From positions 1 to 52,538 of the forward strand of contig JAHBNG010000107.1 of NCBI GenBank assembly GCA_019217005.1: DNA of 52,538 nt, given 5' to 3'. The stretch comes from Chloroflexi bacterium TSY (GTDB lineage: Bacteria > Chloroflexota > Anaerolineae > Caldilineales > Caldilineaceae). Each line of letters begins with the position of its first letter. The stretch's first letter is position 1. The notes beneath the pieces are model-generated. The model saw only the letters and a list, made by a program, of their open reading frames with translations, had not been told where the DNA came from and did not search any database. The translations under genes were made by a program, and so were the position numbers. Positions 45,908-52,538 of this stretch are shown here, piece by piece.

Positions 45908-46366
45908 TTAAGAGTCTGGTTCATAGTGATAATGTTGTAGATTGACGCCATCCAGACCATCAAAAAAGGCCAAGGTCATTCCATCGAGAGGATGAAATGG
46001 CTCTTGCTTCACCGTGATCCCCCTGCCCCGCCATTCCTCGGTCGAAGTCTGCACATCGTCAGATTTAAACGAGATGTGGTGAACGCCTGGACGATCCAAT
46101 CCTTTCATTCCCTCAAACGCGGCGGCGGGGATTAGTTCCAAATTGACGTTGCCCGCATCCAAGAACAGGACTTCGCCCAGATCTCCCAAGTCGAGTCGAT
46201 CCAATACCTTCAGTCCGATTTGGTTGACATAGAGTTCTTCGGCTGCTTTCATGTCGGTCATCAAGAGTGCGATTTTCCAAGTGGCTATGATGTGCAGATC
46301 GACTATAGCGAACCTGTTCCACCTCCTGCCCTGAGTGAGGAAGAGAGCATCTGGGTGAAAAAGCAT
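45908..46366 (-). CDS. VOC-superfamily (glyoxalase/dioxygenase-like) protein
   Basis: The VOC fold begins at about residue 29 (ATWKIALLMTDMKAAEELYV), with YVNQIGLKVLDRLDLGDLGE, VLFLDAGNVNLELIP, PGVHHISFKSDDVQTSTEEW and a final FFDGLDGVNLQHYHYE. Possible metal ligands are the His in GVHHISF and the late Glu. The first 28 residues (LFHPDALFLTQGRRWNRFAI) do not resemble relatives, which start right at the fold, so the native 5' end seems replaced. It lies after the luciferase-like gene on the same strand. Activity unknown. Confidence 0.75.
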   Translation of the reverse strand: MLFHPDALFLTQGRRWNRFAIVDLHIIATWKIALLMTDMKAAEELYVNQIGLKVLDRLDLGDLGEVLFLDAGNVNLELIPAAAFEGMKGLDRPGVHHISFKSDDVQTSTEEWRGRGITVKQEPFHPLDGMTLAFFDGLDGVNLQHYHYEPDS

Positions 46367-46383
46367 TTGGCAGAGGAATCAAA

Positions 46384-47451
46384 TCATGGCAATTGAGGAA
46401 CAACCTCCTTGGCCAACAACTCCATCGATCGGCGCATCTTGGCTTTGTCATCCCAATCGTGGTCAATCATCAACAGCGTGCCGAAACCACCAGTGGTGTC
46501 GTAGAGATCCTGAAGCCGCTGCGTCACCGTGTCAACGCTCCCAACGATGGCGATTTTGTCGATAATATACTCGGCATCGATCGCCTCGTTAAGCATCCCT
46601 GGATCCTCTTTTAGCAGATCGAGCATGCCACCAAGTGTTAGCATGCCGCGCAGATATATGAGCGATCCAGCGAACGCACCGTTCAAGGCATGTTCCCTGG
46701 CCTCCGCGTCTGAATCGCCCACAAATATACTGCGGGAGATACGCCATTGCGAACGGTCCGGTTGGCGTCCGCTTTCCGTAACACCTTCGCTGTAAGTTTC
46801 CCACTGCCTCTTGATCTTATGGGGTGGTGCTAGGTTGATGCTGATCGGAATGAAGCCCCGCTGACCAGCAGTTTTGGCCGCCATCGACTCTTCTTTGATA
46901 ATACTCATTGCAATCGGCGGATGCGGCTTCTGGTATGGTTTCAGCACTTCACCCAGACCGAGTTCGGGAATTTTCTCACTGAGCTTGATCGTCCAGTAAT
47001 CCCCATTGAATTCAAAAGGTCCATCCGTCTGCCAGATCTTGGTGACGATCTCCATTGCCTCCAAGGTCATCAATCCCTGTGTTCTCGGATCTGGTAGATC
47101 GAACAACCCCCAATCCGTTGGTACGCCTCCCTGACCAAAACCGACGTTGAGCCGGCCCTTTGCGAGATAGTCGAGATAGGCCAGTCGGACAGCAACATTG
47201 GCCGGATGATGCTGTGTGATAATGGTCACGCCAGTGCCCAAGCGGATCTGTTTCGTCTGTGGCAACATGTTGGCGATAAAAACATCGTTGGAAGGAATGG
47301 GCTCCCATCCTGCTGTGTGGTGCTGTCCGATCCAGGCTTCACTGAAGCCCAGTTCATCTGCCAAAATAATGCACTCGGCGTCTTCTTCGAAAGTCTGCGT
47401 CCGGTCTTTTTCCGGCGGATGCAACGGCATCATAAACATACCAAGATTCAT
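46384..47451 (-). CDS. Luciferase-like (LLM class) flavin-dependent oxidoreductase
   Basis: A 355-residue TIM-barrel monooxygenase of the bacterial luciferase superfamily, using reduced FMN or F420. N-terminus LGMFMMPLHPPEKDRTQTFE, then GFSEAWIGQHHTAGWEPIPS, IRLGTGVTIITQHHPANVAV, GRLNVGFGQGGVPTDWGLFD, PHPPIAMSIIKEESMAAKTA and IAIVGSVDTVTQRLQDLY, all typical. AGGAGA lies 7 nt before the ATG. Complete length. It is followed by the VOC gene; both are found in degradation of small organics. Confidence 0.92.
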   Translation of the reverse strand: MNLGMFMMPLHPPEKDRTQTFEEDAECIILADELGFSEAWIGQHHTAGWEPIPSNDVFIANMLPQTKQIRLGTGVTIITQHHPANVAVRLAYLDYLAKGRLNVGFGQGGVPTDWGLFDLPDPRTQGLMTLEAMEIVTKIWQTDGPFEFNGDYWTIKLSEKIPELGLGEVLKPYQKPHPPIAMSIIKEESMAAKTAGQRGFIPISINLAPPHKIKRQWETYSEGVTESGRQPDRSQWRISRSIFVGDSDAEAREHALNGAFAGSLIYLRGMLTLGGMLDLLKEDPGMLNEAIDAEYIIDKIAIVGSVDTVTQRLQDLYDTTGGFGTLLMIDHDWDDKAKMRRSMELLAKEVVPQLP

Positions 47452-47496
47452 AGAATATCTCCTGTTGGAAATCCATTGATCGAATCTGCTCTACAT

Positions 47497-47865
47497 TCAT
47501 GGCAGAATCGGAAGATCATGAACTCGCACTCGTCCAGGTTGAACAGTTAACATTACACCTGACTCAAGTTCGTCTCGCCAATCTTCAAGTAGAATCAGAA
47601 TTAATTCAGCGCACGCTTCGGCTTTTAAACGTTCAATCCGAATGCGGATTACAGATGGTGAAGATGCATTTGAAAGTGCCAGCAATGAATGGAAATCAGA
47701 ATCAAGTGTAACGATGATCCTTGTCTCATTACGGGCGTAAGCAATAATGGCAGCATCTTCTGCTGTTGCATATCCGATTTCACCAGTATGTACAGCATCT
47801 ATGTCGTGTTCACGTAGGAGAGATGCCGCAGAACGTGGTAATCCCTGGTCAAGTAGCAACTTCAT
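47497..47865 (-). CDS. DUF5615 PIN-like toxin
   Basis: 122 residues of the DUF5615 family, a PIN-like putative ribonuclease toxin. LLLDQGLPRSAASLLREHDI with the first Asp, HTGEIGYATAEDAAIIAYAR, and RIIVTLDSDFHSLLA with the other acidic residues. The product ends VHDLPILP. Its ATG lies 17 bp inside the DUF433 gene, the usual antitoxin-first arrangement. Confidence 0.88.
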   Translation of the reverse strand: MKLLLDQGLPRSAASLLREHDIDAVHTGEIGYATAEDAAIIAYARNETRIIVTLDSDFHSLLALSNASSPSVIRIRIERLKAEACAELILILLEDWRDELESGVMLTVQPGRVRVHDLPILP

Positions 47866-48085
47866 ATGAAAACTCTATGACTTGATCCTCTAAAGCCGCA
47901 GCTGCGTAGACAAGAGCCTGATATATATCTTCATCTTCCAATTCTGGATATTCTGCCAATATGTCCTCGCGTTTTGGGTATATCGCAAGGATCTCTAACA
48001 CCCGTTTAACAGTCAACCTCAAGTCTCGAATACAAGGCTGCCCATTCATCTTTTCAGGATTGACACTAATACGGTCTAATTTCAT
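47849..48085 (-). CDS. DUF433 antitoxin
   Basis: 78 residues of the DUF433 family: RISVNPEKMNGQPCIRDLRL, TVKRVLEILAIYPKREDILA and EYPELEDEDIYQALVYAAAA. A small winged-helix DNA-binding protein serving as antitoxin and probably autorepressor. Its ATG overlaps the stop of a preceding small ORF (ATGA), suggesting three coupled genes. Confidence 0.9.
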   Translation of the reverse strand: MKLDRISVNPEKMNGQPCIRDLRLTVKRVLEILAIYPKREDILAEYPELEDEDIYQALVYAAAALEDQVIEFSYEVAT

Positions 48086-48264
48086 GTAAAAAACTCTCCA
48101 TAACCTATTATGTTCGGTTGTAGAAGTAGCGCGTCCGCCAGATCTTCTTTGCCACTATTGATATCTTCGTATAGATTTCTAATTCGGTCAAACTCTTTTT
48201 CAATGCCAGACCTTATTTTATCGATCGCGACATTTACAAGCGGGTCGATTATGCAGAAGTGGTT
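48082..48264 (-). CDS. Short ORF coupled to the DUF433 gene, start unclear
   Basis: A 60-codon open frame that follows the Gfo/Idh stop codon in the same frame: IIDPLVNVAIDKIRSGIEKE, FDRIRNLYEDINSGKEDLAD and ALLLQPNIIGYGEFFT. The composition is protein-like and helical, and the stop overlaps the DUF433 ATG by 4 bp. There is no ATG, so it starts at an unusual codon or is a 3' remnant whose front was lost when the Gfo/Idh gene joined here. Confidence 0.4.
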   Translation of the reverse strand, partial: NHFCIIDPLVNVAIDKIRSGIEKEFDRIRNLYEDINSGKEDLADALLLQPNIIGYGEFFT

Positions 48265-49257
48265 CTACAACCGAAGCTCCTGAGCTTTGCCGCTCCGTAT
48301 GGATTCGAAAGCTTTCAATACCATTGCCGTTGCCCGTGTTCCGTCCCGTGGACCAATTGGAGGAACTGTATCTTCAAGGAGACATCTGACCCAAGCTTGT
48401 AGTTCACCGCGCACTCCTTCGGGATCGGATTGGGCTTCCAATGGCAAGTCATCTACGCTCAGTGAATCGATTTCATATCCCCCGAAGGTGACCTTGTGGC
48501 AGCGGTCGTGAAGTGTGGCGGTGCGTTGTCCATCCAGCACCTCGAAGAAGAATTTGGATGTGTAGCGAGCATCGCCAGAATCGCCAGCGATGATTGCACC
48601 AATGCTTCCGTTTGCAAATTGTACGGAGACGACGGCGTTATCAACTAATCCCATCTCTGGATGCGTCAGCGCACCTCCCGCGGCGCTGATGCGCACCGGC
48701 TCTGACTCATTGAGCCAGTAGACCAGGTCAAACGCATGGCAACCGTTGGAGAGGACGGGACCACCACCTTTGTCTGGCGTCAATGGCCAACCCTTCATGG
48801 CGGAATGCAAACTCTGACCCACCGTGACCAACGGAGTTTTGACCACTTCTTTGACCTTGGCAACCAGCGGCGCGAAGCGGAATTTGAAACCCATCATCAA
48901 TTTAACGCCAGCCTTGTCTACTGCTTCCTCGATTTCCAAACACTCCTCAATCGTGAGTGCCATCGGTTTCTCCAGAAAAATGTGCTTGCCCGCTTGGGCG
49001 GCCTGAATCGCAAGGGGCGTATGCGAATCGTGGTGGGTGGCGATCAACACAGCATCGATATTGTCATCGCGCCAGATCTTGTCCACGTCGGCCGTGTAGT
49101 AGCTGCCACCAAACTCATCATACGTTCGCTTAGCAGCCTCCTCAAAGGCATCAACATACCCCAGGAAAGCAAGCTCGGGTACTTCCCGGGCGCGGGTCAA
49201 ATGTCCTCGGCCCATGCCTCCACATCCGATGAGCGCCATATTAATCTGCCTTGTCAT
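48265..49257 (-). CDS. Gfo/Idh/MocA family NAD(P)-dependent oxidoreductase
   Basis: 330 residues. N-terminal Rossmann domain with LIGCGGMGRGH (G-x-G-x-x-G), DAVLIATHHDSHTPLAIQAA and the conserved E96-K97-P98 (HIFLEKPMAL). C-terminal alpha/beta domain with GGGPVLSNGCHAFDLVYWLN, where the Asp and His of G-x-x-x-D-x-x-H-like sites lie. The family oxidises or reduces sugars and inositols. AGGAGAAATC precedes the ATG region. It probably acts on imported sugars together with the nearby transporters. Confidence 0.93.
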   Translation of the reverse strand: MTRQINMALIGCGGMGRGHLTRAREVPELAFLGYVDAFEEAAKRTYDEFGGSYYTADVDKIWRDDNIDAVLIATHHDSHTPLAIQAAQAGKHIFLEKPMALTIEECLEIEEAVDKAGVKLMMGFKFRFAPLVAKVKEVVKTPLVTVGQSLHSAMKGWPLTPDKGGGPVLSNGCHAFDLVYWLNESEPVRISAAGGALTHPEMGLVDNAVVSVQFANGSIGAIIAGDSGDARYTSKFFFEVLDGQRTATLHDRCHKVTFGGYEIDSLSVDDLPLEAQSDPEGVRGELQAWVRCLLEDTVPPIGPRDGTRATAMVLKAFESIRSGKAQELRL

Positions 49258-49278
49258 ATCTGATTTCTCCTACATTTG

Positions 49279-50192
49279 CTACTTCTTTTCTGTTGGAATG
49301 AGACCTACGTCGACAAACGCCTGAATCCAGTCATGGTGGGATCGAGCAACCTGCTCTGGGTTCTGGCGGCTGCGGGCCACAAAGCCGGGGACATTCTTGC
49401 GCCCGGTGGGGAGTCCAATGCGACTATAGCGCGTATCAACGCTCCAGCGGACGGTATCTGACGTATTGGGAATGGATCGATGTAGCACCGCTCCATGGTC
49501 ATCAATACGTCACCACATCCACCTCGCATGTCACGATGTCCCCTGCAGGCAGGTCGACCTCGGCAACGCCTTTGTAAATTGAGACGCGATAGTCATGCGA
49601 CAACAATCCAGCGTGATGGGACCCGCGTATCACCTGCAGACACCCATTGTCGGCGGTGGCCTATGAGCGGCACCCAGAAATTCACAACCAGAGTATCGCC
49701 AGCATCTTTAGGGTTCAGATACGCCAGATCCTGGTGCCACGGCACTACCGTTTCCTCGTGGTCTGGCAGTTTTGCGCGCAGAACCGTTTGCGGATGGGCG
49801 AAAATCTCAGGACCGATCAACGACTGCACCACGTCCAGCAAAGCTGGCCATGTGCGGAGGGTAAACATGCCAGCCGTTTTGTGCTGTTTACCATGAACCT
49901 GTTGCCATAGCCAGTTGCGGTCCGAACAGGCATCGGCTAGCAGCGCTAAGCGTGTCTCAAACGATGCATCGTCAAATGTATTCGCGGGTTCGAGCAGCCC
50001 TTGCTTTACGGCTTCATTTGCGGCCTCGTCAACTTTGCGTTCAAGCTCGACGATCAGCGGCTGCACTGCTTCACGCGACAGCAGATCGCGGACGATTAGA
50101 AAGCCGTCTGTATTGAACTGCTGGATTTGCTGAGCCTTAAGACCTACTATGGTTGTCGATTGTTCGTATAGTACACGGTCATCTGAGTTCAT
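49279..50192 (-). pseudogene. Phytanoyl-CoA dioxygenase family gene with frameshifts
   Basis: The first frame starts at 50192 (MNSDDRVLYEQSTTIVGLKA) after AAAGGAAAG and includes FNTDGFLIVRDLLSREAVQP and the intact proximal motif PWHQDLAYLNPKDAGD. Near 49650 it shifts to ATADNGCLQVIRGSHHAGLL and DLPAGDIVTCEVD. Near 49500 it shifts again to DHGAVLHRSIPNTSDTVRWS (distal His and the Arg for 2-oxoglutarate), ending IPTEKK. All catalytic residues exist but in three frames. Third PhyH locus of the window. Confidence 0.82.
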
Positions 50193-50278
50193 TCTACTTT
50201 CCTTTCGCCAAGGAGTGAAGAGACTATCCATCTCGGTATCACCTCCCGCAGTGAGCCTTTTCGAAAGGCATTGACGGG

Positions 50279-52538
50279 TTACGACCGTGGAATGACACCA
50301 ATATTACGAAATTGCACGATATCAGAATGGCACTGTAACCCAATGAAGCCTTCCTCCTCTATATTGGGTGGTGGATGCCCTCCGTAACGAGTCGGTCGTT
50401 GGTTTCACGGTCACATGATTATCTTCCACTAATACTTCGAAAGCATTCCAGTAGCCCGGAGATGGGGAAAAACGTGGGCTGATGACTTTGCTGGCCCACT
50501 GCCTGGCCGGAAGCAGATTGTAGACGGCGCCAGTCTTGTGAAGAGAACTGCCATAGGCGTTGCGTTTGTCGTCGTAACCGCGTTCATCGATCTGGATTTC
50601 AATGCAGCGGGCATAAAACGCTTCATCCAGTACCCCTGTCGGTTTTGGCATGCGCAGAAAGATGCCAGCGTTGGCGTCGATCGAGATTACGCAGTAGGAT
50701 TTCTCAGAGGTAGAAGCGTTCAAATGGCGAAAAAAGACGCGTAGAGAATCTCGGACCATTTGGCCCGCTCGAGTCTGTTTTGACTGAAATGCAGGATTAT
50801 GTCTACTGCGTGTAATAGAATGCCTTCCACTCTAACGTCAGAGTGAAATTGCGGAAGGTCTGCACCGAAAACCAAAGAATGCCGAGTGCTGTTACGCCGC
50901 TTGTCCAGCCTCCAGAATCCCCATGCTGGGTAAAGGGAGAGTTGGGTGCTCCCGCAATGGTCCAGTTTTGAAGTGTTCCGTCAAACAGCATTTGTCTGCC
51001 GGGAACTGGCGCAGAAATAGACGCCGACCGGTAGCGCTCAACGATAGAGCGGGCAATTTTACGACTTAAAGCGAGACCCGTCGGAACTGGATTGGCCGAA
51101 CCAGCCGTCGGAAAAAGTGCCTGATCAACACAATATGCATTGGTCACGTGGTGAAACCGCCCGTTGACATCGGTCACCGATGTACTGGGATCGTCGCCCA
51201 TCCACAATGTCCCACACTCATGGTAGGTCGTCCCTGAGCCGTCTTCATTGCCATGCACAAGACGCACCTTGCGATTCGGGTCGCCACCAAATTGGGTACG
51301 ATTGTGTGCCTCCTCCCGCGTTGCACCAGCGAGCGCGGCAATCAGGTCAAAAGCAGCCTCCGTCTGGGCATGACGGACGGCTTGGTCTGAAGGTGTTTCG
51401 GTCATATTCACAAACGCCTTGGGCACTCGAAGTTCGCTGCCATCTTCGTCGTAGAGATCATCACCAATCCCACCAAAGGGGTTGACGTCCATGCAGCTGC
51501 GTTGAACGGTATTGTGGCTGGTCGTAGAGGCGTCTCACGATCGCCAAAGGTTTCACCAGGTGCGAATTCGAGTACCACCGCATCACTACTTTGGGATGCT
51601 ACAATTTTGTCTACCTCATCTTGGTCGGGCAACATGCGATAGAGAACGCGTTCTGGATCCCCTGAACCATCACTGTTGGCGCCGTAGAACTGCAAGTGAA
51701 AGCGCCCGGTTTTGGCATTATCCAGCACACCCGTTTTGCCTTCAATGTGGAGGGCCGCCGTGTGCATTTCATTCGCTAACTCACCTGGGTTGTTGGGGGC
51801 TAATGCATCCTTCTTGACCTGCCAAACATAGTTGCCACGCACGTGAATCCAGTTGCGCCCCATCAACTCTTGCGAACGGTCGGTGCGCCGAAATGGTGAG
51901 TGCCGACGTGTTGAATGAATTGTGTTCATGGCCAAGACCACCATGGCGCCGGTTTCAAATTCAGTCGTCTGATCTCTACAGCTGCGCCCGTCGTTTTGGC
52001 GACCCCTGCAGGCCAATACAATTTGATGCACGAGAGAATTCTCCGTTTCCAGCTTCAGTACTTGAGCGTTTGGGACCAAAAGACGACGATATCTATCCTG
52101 ACCACCACTCGCTTCCAACGTCGCGACGAATTGCATCGGGAGAATGGGAGGCTGCTGAATTTGTCGGTACTGAATAGCCCAGAGGTGAATTGCTCTGAAC
52201 AGCGATGGGGCTTCACCTACCTGTGTCAGAGAAGGGACCTGTGTGTGGACAGCCTGCACTTTTGCTCCAAAATGTCTGTAACTTCCACGGATAAAATCCG
52301 TCGTTTGTGCTGCACCAATCTGACGTTCAATGATCGAATAGCCCTCTTGATCGTTTGCCTCGTCATCTGTTAACAGATAGTTTGCAACCTCTTCGGGCCA
52401 CACCGATCCTCTTCAGTCAACCGCGGCGACCAGCCGCCCCAAAAGAGAGATTTCCCGCCAACACATTGATGATGATTGACGAAGGTCGCGCCTCGGGATT
52501 GCCCCGAGTCCACCACAGGGCGCTCGACAATGCGACCA
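50279..52538 (-). pseudogene. GMC oxidoreductase fused to a DUF1080 domain, decayed, 5' end outside the window
   Basis: From the right edge: the FAD-domain piece HHQCVGGKSLFWGGWSPRLT, then VWPEEVANYLL in another frame, VLAMNTIHSTRR, MGRNWIHVRGNYVWQVKK and RMLPDQDEVDKIVAS. A shift near 51530 leads to VQRSCMDVNPFGGIGDDLYD, TYHECGTLWMGDDPSTSVTD and CVDQALFPTAGSANPVPTGL, the GMC C-terminal domain. Without a stop, a DUF1080 (3-keto-disaccharide hydrolase-like) domain follows (LFDGTLQNWTIAG, LGILWFSVQTFRNFTLTLEW), cut by a MITE at 50686-50816, then CIEIQIDERG and, after another shift, EGFIGLQCHSDIVQFRNIGV. Lesions: at least three frameshifts and one insertion. Confidence 0.82.
50686..50816. repeat. 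MITE family 2 inner element, copy 3 (131 bp)
   Basis: Ends ATTACGCAGTAG and CTACTGCGTGTAAT; opposite orientation to the inner units at 14346-14480 and 38664-38798, without the GCGGAG outer unit. It splits the DUF1080 part of the GMC fusion between EWKAF and SIDANAGIFLRMP, so the inner unit moves on its own. Confidence 0.88.

Overview
The window looks like a piece of a bacterial chromosome of medium G+C content that is heavily reworked by mobile elements. No rRNA, tRNA or ribosomal marker is present, so taxonomy is indirect. The gene families point to a heterotroph of the Chloroflexota (Caldilineae/Anaerolineae type) or a similar lineage such as Poribacteria. They include CUT1-type sugar ABC importers, several phytanoyl-CoA dioxygenase (PhyH) proteins, XisH/XisI, DUF433/DUF5615, a large PTPS-related membrane protein, a luciferase-like oxidoreductase, Gfo/Idh/MocA and a GMC oxidoreductase fused to DUF1080. 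That placement is an inference.

Layout. 1-2842 (minus strand): sugar-binding protein running off the left edge, a PhyH dioxygenase and a small protein with its own terminator. 2946-9467: mobile zone with four copies of a 215-bp MITE (one split by an IS4-like element), an XRE regulator, a XisH-XisI pair, an HNH nuclease gene split by a MITE, a tandem 224-bp duplication and a broken integron-type tyrosine recombinase. 9510-12418: nitrilase-family hydrolase, a ceramidase-like remnant and a decayed IS. 12767-20815: radical SAM protein, large membrane protein, CUT1 permeases, and their binding protein with an internal stop. 20979-26906: ISAs1-type element hosting an ISAzo13-type element, a PhyH gene with an internal stop, an SDR dehydrogenase, and an IS630-type element hosting a 155-bp MITE. 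26909-38400: a peptide/nickel-type ABC system (binding protein, DppB, DppC) whose parts are separated by an IS, an FAD monooxygenase, an endonuclease III-like protein and an orphan HigA; then amidohydrolase-Rieske, an AbrB antitoxin with a wrecked PIN partner, and a double-SIS protein. 38628-45093: a second CUT1 importer whose binding-protein gene carries two nested IS insertions. 45158-52538: C39-peptidase remnant, VOC protein, luciferase-like oxidoreductase, DUF433/DUF5615 toxin-antitoxin pair, Gfo/Idh/MocA dehydrogenase, and two decayed oxidoreductase genes.

Functional theme: uptake and oxidative catabolism of sugars, peptides or small organics. Four ABC importers lie beside oxygenases, dehydrogenases and hydrolases, but no ABC ATPase gene is in the window. 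The most striking feature is the insertion record. At least five full IS families and at least four small non-coding inverted-repeat element families sit in and on one another with readable target duplications. Removing the inserts and one duplication copy restores the host reading frame in six cases, so the order of events can be read. Several other genes carry frameshifts or single-base stop codons. Some frameshifts lie in homopolymers and could be assembly errors, but the stops look like point substitutions.
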